A stretch of 31,519 bases of DNA, taken from NCBI GenBank assembly GCA_007118045.1, contig SKTG01000380.1:1-31519 (forward strand). The letters run 5' to 3'. Positions 6,517 to 14,808 of the stretch are shown here, in pieces. Position 1 is the stretch's first letter, and the number at the start of each line of letters is the position of its first letter. The stretch comes from Nitriliruptoraceae bacterium (GTDB lineage Bacteria; Actinomycetota; Nitriliruptoria; Nitriliruptorales; Nitriliruptoraceae). The position numbers were made by a program, and so were the translations under genes. The notes below the pieces were generated by a model. It worked only from the letters and a program-made list of their open reading frames with translations. It ran no database searches and had not been told where the DNA came from.

Positions 6517-8889
6517 GTGACGGTGAGCCACACGGAACAGGTCCGCGCCGTCGGCCCGGGCGCCACGCCCCCGGACGACCGTGCGCACGAGCGGGAGCCG
6601 CTGGCCGAGCGGCTCGAGCGGTTCCAGTTCCCCGTGGTGCTGGCCCTGGTCGTCGCCGGTGGGGTGGCCTGGCTGGCCGGGCTCGGGACGGTGATGGTGG
6701 CGGGTTTCGCCGCCGCGACCGTCGTCGCCCTCGTTCCCGCGACGATCGTCAGCGTGCGGCAGCTGATTCGGCGCGACGCCACCGCCGACGTCGTGGCCGT
6801 GCTCGCGATGCTCGGCGCCCTCCTGCTCGAGGAGTGGCTGGCGGGCGCCATCATCGCCGTGATGCTAACGGGGGGCGAGGCACTCGAGGCTCGGGCGGTC
6901 GGCCGCGCCCGATCGGAGCTGACGAGCCTGCTGACCCGTGCGCCGCGGACGGCCCATCGGCGGACCGACGACGGCGGGCTGGTCGATCTCCCGGTCGACG
7001 CGGTCGAGATCGGACACGAGCTGACCGTGAAGGTCGGCGAGGTGGTGCCGGTGGACGGTGTGCTCCGTTCGGAGCACGCGGTGCTCGACGAGTCGGCGCT
7101 GACGGGCGAGTCGCGTCCGGTGGAGGTCCGGGCCGGCCAGCTCGTGCAGAGCGGGGTCGTCAACGCCGGTGGGCCGATGGACCTGCGGGCCACCGCCACC
7201 GCGGAGCACTCCACCTACGCGGGGATCGTCAAGCTCGTCGAGCAGGCGGCAACGGAACGGGCGCCGTTCGTCCGGGTGGCGGACCGCTTCGCTGGTGGCT
7301 TCCTGCTCGTCACGCTCCTGCTCGCCGGCGGCGCCTGGCTGGTCTCGGGCGATCCGGTTCGGGCACTGGCCGTGCTGGTGGTGGCCACGCCCTGTCCGCT
7401 CATCCTGGCGGCGCCAGCTGCGATCGTCGGCGGTGTCTCGGCCGCCGCGAAGCGCGGCATCATCGTCAAGGGCGGCGGTGCGCTGGAATCGCTCGCGGAC
7501 GGCGAGGTGGTCCTGCTCGACAAGACCGGGACGATCACCAGCGGCCGCCCGAAGGTCGCCGCGATCCATCCGGTCGGTGACGCCACTCCGATGGAGATCC
7601 TGCGTCTCGCGGGCTCGTTGGACCAGGTCTCGGTGCACCCGTTCGCGCCTGCGATCGTCCAGGCCGCGAGCGAGCGCAACGAGGAACTGACCCTGCCGAC
7701 GGAGGTGACCGAGGACGTGGGGCAGGGCATCCGTGGTCGCGTCGGGGGCACGGCCGTGCGGATCGGCCAGCTCGACTACGCCGCCGACGGACGGCCCGTG
7801 CCCACGGCGATGCGACGCACCCGCCGGCGGGCGGCCATCGAGGGGCGTTCGGTGGTCTACGTTGCGACCGACTCCGGCCTGCTCGGGGCCATCGCGTTGC
7901 ATGACCCGGTCCGGGCGGAGACACCACGTTCGATCCAGGCGCTGCGCGACGCCGGCATCGCCCAGGTACTGATGGTCACCGGCGACCGTGCGGAGATCGC
8001 TGACCTCGTCGGTGACTCGGTGGGCGTGGACCGCGTCTTCTCGGAGCGCAGCCCGGAGGAGAAGGTCACGGCCGTCCGCGAAGCGGCCGCGGGCGGCAGC
8101 ACGATCATGGTCGGCGACGGCATCAACGACGCTCCGGCCCTGGCGCTCGCCGACACCGGCGTGGCGATGGGTGCGCGGGGAGCCACGGCCGCCTCGGAGG
8201 CCGCCGACGTCGTCCTGACCAACGACCGGCTCAGCGGCCTGGCGGACGCGGTGACGATCGCCCGCCGGACCCGCCGCATCGCCTGGCAGAGCGCGGTGAC
8301 CGGTATCGGGCTGTCGGCGGTGGCGATGGTGTTCGCCGCGCTCGGCTACCTGACGCCCGTGGCCGGCGCGATCGTGCAGGAGGTCATCGATCTGGCCGTC
8401 CTCGCGAACGCGCTGCGCGCCCTGCGGGTCCCCGGCGAGGGCCGGCGCCGCTGGCGTCACGCGCCGGAGGTCCCGACGCAGGTGCTGAGCGACCACCACG
8501 AGCTGACGCACGGGCTGGAGGACGTGGCGGTGGTCGCCGACCGGCTCGAGACCCTCCCACCCGAACGTGCTCTGCACGAGCTCCGGCGCGTCCGCGACTT
8601 CCTCGAGCACGAGCTGCTCCCACACGAGGTCGAGGAGGAGCGGACCGTCTACCCGGCGGTGCGCTCGGTCTTCCCCGACGAGGACCCGACACGGCCTCTC
8701 GTGCGGACCCATCGTGAACTCGCCCGCCAGATCCGCCTGTTCGGCCGGCTGGTCGACGACCTGGAGGCTCGCGGCCCGGACCGGGACGAGCTGCTCGACC
8801 TGCAGCGGAGCCTGTTCGGTCTCCACGCCGTGCTGGAGGTGCATCTCGCCGTCGAGGACGAGCTCTACTCCCACCTCCCGCACGGGTAG
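6517..8889 (+). CDS. P1B-5-type metal-exporting ATPase with C-terminal hemerythrin domain
   Basis: This 790-residue protein is a heavy-metal P-type ATPase without an N-terminal metal-binding domain. It shows the actuator TGES (about 196-199), the transmembrane metal site TPCP (291-294), the phosphorylation motif DKTGT at Asp335, the HP motif in SVHPFAP and GDGINDAP from 533; the last membrane helix carries QEVIDLAVLANALR. From about residue 659 a full hemerythrin-like domain follows, with ligands in DHHELTH, EHELLPHEVEEERTVYP, RTHRE and LHAVLEVHLAVEDELY. TPC plus a C-terminal hemerythrin domain defines the published P1B-5 group, for which Ni2+ or Fe2+ export and a diiron sensor role have been described. 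The GTG at 6517 follows GAGGGG (6503-6508); GTG 6493 and 6523 are alternatives. It ends 27 bp before the convergent channel gene. Confidence 0.92.
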   Translation: MTVSHTEQVRAVGPGATPPDDRAHEREPLAERLERFQFPVVLALVVAGGVAWLAGLGTVMVAGFAAATVVALVPATIVSVRQLIRRDATADVVAVLAMLGALLLEEWLAGAIIAVMLTGGEALEARAVGRARSELTSLLTRAPRTAHRRTDDGGLVDLPVDAVEIGHELTVKVGEVVPVDGVLRSEHAVLDESALTGESRPVEVRAGQLVQSGVVNAGGPMDLRATATAEHSTYAGIVKLVEQAATERAPFVRVADRFAGGFLLVTLLLAGGAWLVSGDPVRALAVLVVATPCPLILAAPAAIVGGVSAAAKRGIIVKGGGALESLADGEVVLLDKTGTITSGRPKVAAIHPVGDATPMEILRLAGSLDQVSVHPFAPAIVQAASERNEELTLPTEVTEDVGQGIRGRVGGTAVRIGQLDYAADGRPVPTAMRRTRRRAAIEGRSVVYVATDSGLLGAIALHDPVRAETPRSIQALRDAGIAQVLMVTGDRAEIADLVGDSVGVDRVFSERSPEEKVTAVREAAAGGSTIMVGDGINDAPALALADTGVAMGARGATAASEAADVVLTNDRLSGLADAVTIARRTRRIAWQSAVTGIGLSAVAMVFAALGYLTPVAGAIVQEVIDLAVLANALRALRVPGEGRRRWRHAPEVPTQVLSDHHELTHGLEDVAVVADRLETLPPERALHELRRVRDFLEHELLPHEVEEERTVYPAVRSVFPDEDPTRPLVRTHRELARQIRLFGRLVDDLEARGPDRDELLDLQRSLFGLHAVLEVHLAVEDELYSHLPHG

Positions 8890-8916
8890 CCGTCCGAGCG
8901 CACGGGCGCTGCGACG

Positions 8917-10812
8917 TCAGCGGCTGGCGTAGGACCCCGGGCGCAGGCGCTGCCACCACCTCGACCAGCCGGAGGCGGGTCGCTCCGCGACGTAGCGCGC
9001 GAGGAAGCGTTCCTCCGCGGCCGTGTCGCCGATGAGGATGAGCTCGGCATCGGCGGCCGGCCGGGTCGCACCGTCGAGGTCGGTGTCGCAGCTGCCCTCG
9101 ACCGCGACGCCCACCACGGTGCAGCCCGTCTCGCCCCGGACGTCGACCTCGTCCAGTCGACGCCTCGCGAGCTCCGCGGGCACGGGGAGCCGGAAGACCA
9201 CCAGGCCCTCCGCGAGCAGCATGGTGCGATGGTGGCGCAGGGCGTTCCAGGCCTCCATCGCCCCCGTGGAGGCGTAGGAGAGCACGAGGTCGGCGCCTGC
9301 GCGGTGCATCGTGCTGACGTTGCGGTCGATGTTGACACGTCCGAGGATCTCGACGTCCGGCCGTAGGCGCCGGCAGTACAGCGTGAGGTAGATGTTCGTG
9401 TCGTCCTCGTGTGTGGTGATCACGATCGCGGAGGCCTCGTCGATCCCGGCTGCTCGCAACACCTCGATGTCCGCGGCGTCCCCGACCACGGCACCGTCGA
9501 GGTGGGCGATCCGTTCCTCCCGTTGATCGACGATCCGGTAGGGGATGCCGGCCTCGTGGAGCGACGCGACGGTGGCACGTCCGACGCGCCCACCCCCGAG
9601 GACGAGCACCAGCTGACCGTCGTCCGCGGCCTCCTGCGCCTCTGTGGCCGTGCCGGGGTCGGCTCCCTGCTCGTCGGCCGCGTCCTCATGCGTCGAGCCG
9701 CGGCCGTCTTCGGCGCGGGCATCGGCGTCCCCGGATGGTCGTTCGGCGGCGTCCTCGGACGGACCGTCATCGAAGTGCTTGGCGGCCGAGTCGTAGGCCT
9801 CGAGCTGCTCCCGACCGCCGGCGAGCAGCAGGATCGAGGACTCTCCGACCCGTGTGTCGGCGTGGGCCGCCTGCAGCGAGCCCCGCTCCCAGACCCCGAC
9901 GACGGAGACGCCGAAGCGGGTCTGCAGATCGAGCTCGTCGAGCCGCCGCCCGGCCAGCTCCGTTCCGGCGGCGGAGGTCTCGGCGATCACGAGGTCGTCG
10001 AACGTCGCGACGACGCTGCTGCGGGCGGTCGGCGCGAGGATGCGCCGGGCGAAGGCCGTGCCGAGCAGCTGCCCGAGCTGCACGACGTGGTCACACCCGG
10101 CCAGCTCGAGGACGTCCACCGAGTCGGCCGAGGTGGCCGTGGCGACGACCGTTACCGAATCGGTGACCTCGCGCAGCGTGAAGGTGATGTTGGTGTTGGC
10201 CTGGTCGCTGCGCATGGTGACCACCAGCGCGGCGTCCTCGGCCCGGGCCGCTCGGAAGGTCTCTGGGTCGTCGAGGAGGCCGACCATCACCGGGTAGTCC
10301 TGATCGTGGAGCGCGATGGCCTCCTCGACGTCCTCCACGATCAACGTGTAGGGGATGCCGGCGTGGCGGACGCGGCGCATCAGCACCTGCTCCATGGAGC
10401 TACGACCCATGAGCAGCACGTGCCCGCTCGTCCCGACCGGGAGCTGGCGCGGAGCACGTGCCTCACGGGCGGCGGTACGCAACGGCAGGTAGACCAGCTG
10501 GATGAACGTGAACGGCAACAGCACGAGCACGAGGACCGCGCCGGCGAGGAGCACCACGACCGAGTACATGCGGCCGAGGTCGGACTCGAAGACGATGTCG
10601 CCGAATCCGAGCGTGGTCATCGTGACCACGGTCCAGTACACGCCGGACCACCAGCTGAACTCCCGCCCCTCGATCGCCATGACGAGCTGGAAGCCGACGG
10701 TGAACAGCAGGATGGAGCCGAACAGCACGACCACCAGCCGCACGAGCGCCCGGACGCTCCCGCCGGAGAGCGACGCCGTGAGCGCGGCCGTGAGCGCAGC
10801 GACGATCTTCAC
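8917..10812 (-). CDS. Two-TM potassium channel with two RCK (TrkA-N/TrkA-C) modules
   Basis: The 631-residue product has two membrane helices (about 23-48 and 83-110) flanking a pore loop with the filter TTLGFGD (66-72). The cytoplasmic part holds a first RCK module from about 129 (GHVLLMGRSSMEQ), whose nucleotide motif is degenerate, then a roughly 50-residue acidic Asp/Glu/Ala-rich linker. A second RCK module has the canonical LVLGGGRVGRATVASL and ends in a TrkA-C domain (FRLPVPAELARRRLDEVDVRG). It likely gates K+ or another cation in response to nucleotide or Ca2+ binding. The GTG at 10812 has GGAG 8 nt upstream and overlaps the maf stop as GTGA, so it is coupled to maf. Confidence 0.9.
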   Translation of the reverse strand: MKIVAALTAALTASLSGGSVRALVRLVVVLFGSILLFTVGFQLVMAIEGREFSWWSGVYWTVVTMTTLGFGDIVFESDLGRMYSVVVLLAGAVLVLVLLPFTFIQLVYLPLRTAAREARAPRQLPVGTSGHVLLMGRSSMEQVLMRRVRHAGIPYTLIVEDVEEAIALHDQDYPVMVGLLDDPETFRAARAEDAALVVTMRSDQANTNITFTLREVTDSVTVVATATSADSVDVLELAGCDHVVQLGQLLGTAFARRILAPTARSSVVATFDDLVIAETSAAGTELAGRRLDELDLQTRFGVSVVGVWERGSLQAAHADTRVGESSILLLAGGREQLEAYDSAAKHFDDGPSEDAAERPSGDADARAEDGRGSTHEDAADEQGADPGTATEAQEAADDGQLVLVLGGGRVGRATVASLHEAGIPYRIVDQREERIAHLDGAVVGDAADIEVLRAAGIDEASAIVITTHEDDTNIYLTLYCRRLRPDVEILGRVNIDRNVSTMHRAGADLVLSYASTGAMEAWNALRHHRTMLLAEGLVVFRLPVPAELARRRLDEVDVRGETGCTVVGVAVEGSCDTDLDGATRPAADAELILIGDTAAEERFLARYVAERPASGWSRWWQRLRPGSYASR

Positions 10813-11423
10813 CGCTCGAGCTCCGTGGGCTCGAGCTCCGTTGGGGAGAGCAGGTCGAGCCCGACCTGGCGCAGCAGGGCGACGGTGGTCGGCAACGGGA
10901 GCCCGATGACGTTCGTGTCGCTGCCCTCGATCCGTTCCACGAGGGCGGCCCCGGCACCCTGGAGCCCGTACCCGCCGGCCTTGCCAGCCGGTTCCCCGGT
11001 GCCGACGTACCAGGCGATCTCGGCCTCCGTGAGCGGCGCGAAGCGCACGTCGGTGGTCACCACCTCGTGACGGTGGGTGTCGCCGCGACGGACGGCCACG
11101 CCCGTGAGGACCTGGTGGTCCCTGCCCGAGAGCGCCCGCAGCATCTCGCGCGCGTCGTCACCGTCGCGTGGCTTGCCCAACGCCTGATCGTCGAGGACGA
11201 CCACGGTGTCGGCGGCGAGCACCACCGCGTCACCTGCGACCGTGCAGGCCGCCGCCTTCGCGTCGGCGAGCCGGGCGACGAGCGACGCCGGTGCCTCGCC
11301 GTCCAGCGGGGTCTCGTCGACGGCCGTCGGCCGCACGTGCGCACGGGCCCCGAGCCGACCGAGGAGCTCAGCCCGCCGGGGACTCGCGGAGGCGAGCACG
11401 AGCCGAGGTGGCACGGTCGTCAC
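10809..11423 (-). CDS. maf: Maf-like nucleotide pyrophosphatase
   Basis: The 204-residue product is a Maf/YhdE-family nucleoside triphosphate pyrophosphatase, a house-cleaning enzyme that hydrolyses non-canonical or modified (d)NTPs. The family motifs are all present: LASASPRRAELLGRLG near the N-terminus, AADTVVVLDDQALGKP in the middle, and YVGTGEPAGKAGGYGLQG followed by RIEGSDTNVIGLPL. The start is uncertain: GTG at 11423 gives a family-sized protein but has no clear ribosome binding site; GTG at 11453 would add ten residues and overlap the dusB stop by 8 bp. Either way it follows dusB closely and is coupled to the downstream channel gene. Confidence 0.9.
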   Translation of the reverse strand: MTTVPPRLVLASASPRRAELLGRLGARAHVRPTAVDETPLDGEAPASLVARLADAKAAACTVAGDAVVLAADTVVVLDDQALGKPRDGDDAREMLRALSGRDHQVLTGVAVRRGDTHRHEVVTTDVRFAPLTEAEIAWYVGTGEPAGKAGGYGLQGAGAALVERIEGSDTNVIGLPLPTTVALLRQVGLDLLSPTELEPTELER

Positions 11424-11445
11424 CGTGCCGGCGGCGGACCAGCCC

Positions 11446-12630
11446 TCAGCCACCCGACACCGCCGCGGCCGCCGCCGGCGCCAGGGCGACCTCGTGGCGA
11501 CGGGTGTCGAGCCAGCTCGCGGGCAGGGCCACGCGCTTGGGTGGCGTGGTGTGACCTCGCGGTTGTCGGCGCATCGCTTCGTCGAATGGGACGTCCGGGT
11601 CGAGGTGGGCGAGCAGGTCGTCGAGCTCGTCGAGCGTGGTGACCTGGTTGAGCGCGCGTCGCAGATCACGCCCAACCGGGAACCCCTGCAGGTACCAGCT
11701 CGTGTGCTTGCGGAGCTCCCGCAGGCCGGCCAGCGGTCCGGCGTGGGTGATCAGCAGCTCGGCGTGCTCCCGGAGCAGCGTCGCGACGCCGCCGAGGCCC
11801 GGCGCCGGCGGGATGTCGCGTCCCTCGAACGCGGCCTGCAGATCGCGGAACAGCCACGGTCGGCCGAGGCAGCCTCGGCCGACCACCACGCCCGCACAGC
11901 CCGTGTCGGCGATCATCCGCAGCGCGTCGTCCGCTTCCCAGATGTCACCGTTGCCGAGCACCGGCACCGTGAGCCGCTCGACCAGCCGCCCGATCGTCGC
12001 CCACTCCGCCGGCGGGCCGTACCGGTCACGCGCGGTACGGGCGTGGAGGGCGACGGCCGCGACCCCCAGGTCCTGCGCGATCCGTCCCGCCTCGAGGTAG
12101 GTGAGGTGGTCGTGGTCGATGCCCAACCTCAGCTTCACCGTCACCGGGACCGGCCCGGCCGCGCGGACCGTCTCCGCCACGATGCCCGCGAAGAGCTCGC
12201 GCCGCCAGGGCAGCGCGGCACCGCCGCCGTGGCGGGTCACCTTGGGGGAGGGGCACCCGAAGTTGAGATCGAGGTGGTCGACCGCCCGTCCGTCGGGGTC
12301 CCGTTCACCGCTCACGAGCAGCCCCGCGGCCACCCGGGCGTCGTCGGGATCCACGGCGTACAGCTGGATCGACCGAGGCTGCTCGTCCGGTCCGAACGCG
12401 GCCTTCGACGCGGTGGTCCGGTCCCCGTGGATCAACCCCCGTGCGCCGACCATCTCGGAGACGTACAGCCCCCCGCCGTGTCGCCGACACAAGGAGCGGA
12501 ACGCCGCGTTCGTGACCCCGGCCATCGGTGCGAGGACCACCGGCGGCCACACGTGCAGCGGCCCGAGCGGCAATGGTTCGTGGCGCGGGCCACCAGCGGT
12601 CGTCGCCGTCGGCGCGGGGGCGGTGGGCAT
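11446..12630 (-). CDS. dusB: tRNA-dihydrouridine synthase (DusB-like)
   Basis: The 394-residue FMN enzyme reduces specific uridines in tRNA to dihydrouridine with NADPH. Signature elements are VVLAPMAGVTNAAFRSLCRRHGG, EMVGARGL, the catalytic-cysteine motif LDLNFGCPSPKV, VTVKLRLGID, LHARTARDRY, VLGNGDIW and GVVVGRGCLGRPWLF. The RKHTSWYLQGFPVG segment belongs to the C-terminal helical tRNA-binding domain. The ATG at 12630 is chosen because the conserved region begins shortly after it; no ribosome binding site is seen, but a -10-like TACGCT lies 7 nt upstream, suggesting a leaderless mRNA. It heads the minus-strand run dusB-maf-channel. Confidence 0.93.
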   Translation of the reverse strand: MPTAPAPTATTAGGPRHEPLPLGPLHVWPPVVLAPMAGVTNAAFRSLCRRHGGGLYVSEMVGARGLIHGDRTTASKAAFGPDEQPRSIQLYAVDPDDARVAAGLLVSGERDPDGRAVDHLDLNFGCPSPKVTRHGGGAALPWRRELFAGIVAETVRAAGPVPVTVKLRLGIDHDHLTYLEAGRIAQDLGVAAVALHARTARDRYGPPAEWATIGRLVERLTVPVLGNGDIWEADDALRMIADTGCAGVVVGRGCLGRPWLFRDLQAAFEGRDIPPAPGLGGVATLLREHAELLITHAGPLAGLRELRKHTSWYLQGFPVGRDLRRALNQVTTLDELDDLLAHLDPDVPFDEAMRRQPRGHTTPPKRVALPASWLDTRRHEVALAPAAAAAVSGG

Positions 12631-12637
12631 GGGCGCG

Positions 12638-12643
12638 AGCGTA
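12638..12643 (-). promoter_or_regulatory. Possible -10 box for leaderless dusB
   Basis: On the minus strand TACGCT (TAnnnT type) ends 7 nt before the dusB ATG, and no Shine-Dalgarno-like sequence lies between. This spacing is typical of leaderless transcripts in actinobacteria. No convincing -35 is present. The divergent gap 12631-12862 must also contain the promoter of the PrsW-like gene, for which TACCTACCCT near 12784 is a possible -10 region. Confidence 0.35.
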
Positions 12644-12862
12644 GGGCGCGGCGCCCGCCGTCCGGGGCTGCGTCGCGCACCACCCGCCACGTCGGGCGCA
12701 CCCGGTCCGTCCCGGCCGCACCTCGAGTCTCTCGTGGGGGTGGTCTCGTTCGACGTTCGGTGGCGCACCGGTCGATGACCCGCTACCTACCCTGTGGGTG
12801 CTCGGCCGAGGGGTCGGCACGTCCCGGCGGACCCCGGGGACCGGTACGGCACGGAGCACACG

Positions 12863-14359
12863 GTGACGACGTCGAACGGCCCGTCGGACTCGGACGAACC
12901 GGACGGCGCGTCCTCGCCCGAGACCCCGGACGGACCGGACGGCGCGTCCTCGCCCGAGACCCCGGACGAACCGGACCGCGCGTCCTCGCCCGAGACCCCG
13001 GACGAACCGGACGGCGCGTCCTCGCCCGAGATCCCGGTCGATCCGCCGCCTCCGCTGCCTGGGTCCGGGTCCGTCGAGCAGGACCTGCCCGGATCGGGGA
13101 CCGTCGAGCAGGACCCGCCTGGGCCCGCCCCCGCCGCCGACCGTGTCGGGCACCTGCCGGAGGGGTCCGACGAGGCGGGGCGGACCCCGGCGAGCTCCAC
13201 GGACGAGGGCACCTCGAGCAGCGCCCGTCCGGTGCCGCCGCCACCCCCGCCGGGAGCGGGGCCGCCGCCCGGGTGGTACCGCGCTCCCGAGGACGAGTCG
13301 GCCTGGCGATGGTGGGACGGGCGGGGCTGGACCGGCTACGTGCATCGTACGCAGCGACGGCCGCGACTCCCGGCCTGGCTCAGCCTGCCGGTACTGCTGA
13401 CCGGCGTGCTCGTGATCCCGGCCCTGGTCTTCTCCCTCGTCGCCGATCCGGTCGCGACGTTGGCGCCGCTACCGACGTTCGTGGTGGTCCTGGCGGCGTT
13501 CGTCTGGTTCGACCGGCTGGAGCCCGAGCCCCGGCAGGAGCGGATCCACGCGGTGCTCTGGGGCGCGACGGTCGCCATCACCGGCGCGAGCATCGTGAAC
13601 ACGGTGGTCGCCCTGGTCTTCGGCCCGCCCGTTGCGGCGGTGGTGTCGGCCCCGATCGTCGAGGAGCTCCTCAAGGGCCTCGGCGTCCTGTACGCCGTGC
13701 GACGCGGCATGGTGGACAGCGTCACGGACGGGGTGGTCTACGCGGGCTGGATCGCCGCCGGGTTCGCGGCAGTCGAGAACGTGGAGTACTTCGTCTCCGC
13801 CGCCGCCGAGGGCCAGCTCGTCGCCACCGTCGTGATCCGGGGTCTGCTCTCGCCCTTCGCACACCCGCTGTTCACGGTCTGGGTGGGGATCTTCGTCGGG
13901 CGGGCGATCGTGCGAGGCCGGCGACCGGCCGTGGGGGCGATCCCGGGCCTGCTCATCGCGATCGTGCTCCACGCGGTCTGGAACGCCACGACCTTCCTGC
14001 TCGAGGACGCGTTCCCGATCGCCCTGCTGTTCGCGCTGGCGTTCGTCGTGCTGTTCGTCGTCACCGGCGTCGTGCTCGTCGCCGGGAGGTTGCGTGAGCG
14101 GCACGCCCTGGCTGGGCTGGTCCCGCAGGTCGCCGATCGCTACGGGCTCACCCGCGAGGAGGTGGACGCCTTCTCCGACTGGCGTCGGACGCTGGCGACC
14201 CGCCGCGCGCTCTCCTCCCGCAGCGAGCGCCGTGCCTTCGACGCGCGCCACGCGGCGATCTCGCGGCTGGTGGCCCTGCACCGCCGGCCCGAGCCACCCG
14301 ACCCGACGGTGGAACAACAGCTCGTCGCGTCGTTGTGGGAAGCCAGGGTCGAGAACTGA
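12863..14359 (+). CDS. PrsW-like intramembrane protease with repeat N-terminus and DUF2510
   Basis: The 498-residue product begins with about 135 disordered residues, including nearly four copies of a 12-residue Pro/Asp/Ser-rich repeat (SSPETPDEPDGA type) and two of SVEQDLPGSG. A DUF2510 motif follows (PPGWYRAPEDESAWRWWDG), then eight or so membrane helices of the PrsW/CPBP family. The predicted catalytic motifs are intact: APIVEELLKG (Glu267, Glu268, Lys271), ENVEYF, SPFAHPLFT and VLHAVWNA. A cytoplasmic tail of about 85 residues closes the protein. PrsW proteins perform site-1 cleavage of membrane anti-sigma factors; the target here is unknown and no anti-sigma gene is nearby. The GTG at 12863 follows GGAG at 6-nt spacing and is preferred over the GTG at 12794. 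Confidence 0.85.
   Translation: MTTSNGPSDSDEPDGASSPETPDGPDGASSPETPDEPDRASSPETPDEPDGASSPEIPVDPPPPLPGSGSVEQDLPGSGTVEQDPPGPAPAADRVGHLPEGSDEAGRTPASSTDEGTSSSARPVPPPPPPGAGPPPGWYRAPEDESAWRWWDGRGWTGYVHRTQRRPRLPAWLSLPVLLTGVLVIPALVFSLVADPVATLAPLPTFVVVLAAFVWFDRLEPEPRQERIHAVLWGATVAITGASIVNTVVALVFGPPVAAVVSAPIVEELLKGLGVLYAVRRGMVDSVTDGVVYAGWIAAGFAAVENVEYFVSAAAEGQLVATVVIRGLLSPFAHPLFTVWVGIFVGRAIVRGRRPAVGAIPGLLIAIVLHAVWNATTFLLEDAFPIALLFALAFVVLFVVTGVVLVAGRLRERHALAGLVPQVADRYGLTREEVDAFSDWRRTLATRRALSSRSERRAFDARHAAISRLVALHRRPEPPDPTVEQQLVASLWEARVEN
12892..13036 (+). repeat. 36-bp tandem repeat, about 3.8 copies, in the PrsW-like gene
   Basis: Units begin at 12901, 12937, 12973 and 13009 (the last partial), with a partial lead-in from 12892. 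The first three full units differ at only two or three positions, which suggests recent expansion. The period is a multiple of three, so copy-number change adds or removes 12 residues of the disordered N-terminal tail without breaking the frame. A shorter 30-bp duplication encoding the VEQD element lies at about 13064-13122. Confidence 0.85.
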
Positions 14360-14401
14360 CCTCCCGACGTTGCGTCATCCGGTGGCGGGGGCCGACGCTT
14401 T

Positions 14402-14489
14402 CCACCGCCGGCGGTGGCAAGCGGCATGTCGCGGCAGGCTCGGACCGGACGAGGTCGGACGTCCCCCCACCTTCCACCGGATGCGGTGG
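14402..14489. promoter_or_regulatory. Pair of CCACCG-N4-CGGTGG dyads 72 bp apart
   Basis: The first dyad (14402-14417) has spacer CCGG and is a perfect 16-bp palindrome; the second (14474-14489) has spacer GATG. Both are preceded by TT (TTCCACCG). Centre-to-centre distance is 72 bp, close to seven helical turns, so two bound dimers would face the same side of the DNA. They lie 43 bp downstream of the PrsW-like gene and about 320 bp upstream of the hydrolase start. They could be operators or two stems in a leader RNA. Confidence 0.45.
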
Positions 14490-14610
14490 AGACGCGTACC
14501 GTGGGCGCCGGTCGACGCTCGCATCCGGTACGACCGTTCCAACCGCTCCGAAGGCCACTCGCGCTGGCGTCCGCTCGCACCCACGTCGTCGAGCTAGCGT
14601 CGAGGCGCCA

Positions 14611-14700
14611 GGCTCGACCGGGCCCCGGCTCGACCGCGCCCATCTCGACCGCGCCCAGCTCGGCCGCGCCCCAGATCGACAGCCTCCGCTCGACCCCGCC
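14611..14700. repeat. Degenerate 15-bp tandem repeat, six units
   Basis: Six consecutive 15-bp units share a core close to CTCGACCGCGCC; units 2-4 (14626-14670) are the best conserved and units 1, 5 and 6 more diverged. In the hydrolase frame this would read as LDRAx-type pentads, but it lies 110-200 bp upstream of the likely start codon and is probably non-coding. Confidence 0.6.
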
Positions 14701-14808
14701 GTTCCCGACATCCGCTGCCGGCATCCGGGCGCACGAGGAAGCGGACGCGAGGCGTCCCGCCCGAACGTCGCCGCCGACACCCGACCGCACTTCGACCCTG
14801 GAGCACCG

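Larger units (their letters stand above)
14360..14808. other. 449-bp intergenic region with dyads and 15-bp repeats
   Basis: No credible gene is seen here, although the hydrolase frame stays open through the interval because of high GC. It holds two dyads of the form CCACCG-N4-CGGTGG (14402-14417 and 14474-14489) and a six-unit 15-bp degenerate tandem repeat (14611-14700); both are listed separately. It must also contain the hydrolase promoter, which could not be located with confidence. Confidence 0.6.

Noticed and set aside
6865..8883. 672-codon minus-strand frame opposite the metal ATPase
   Set aside because: Shadow of a well-supported gene on the other strand.
9409..11070. 553-codon plus-strand frame opposite the channel and maf genes
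   Set aside because: Antisense to two clear genes, with biased composition and no family match.
14335..14808. Upstream extension of the alpha/beta hydrolase
   Set aside because: The region has no hydrolase-like sequence, contains repeats and dyads, and the ATG at 14809 has a proper Shine-Dalgarno sequence.
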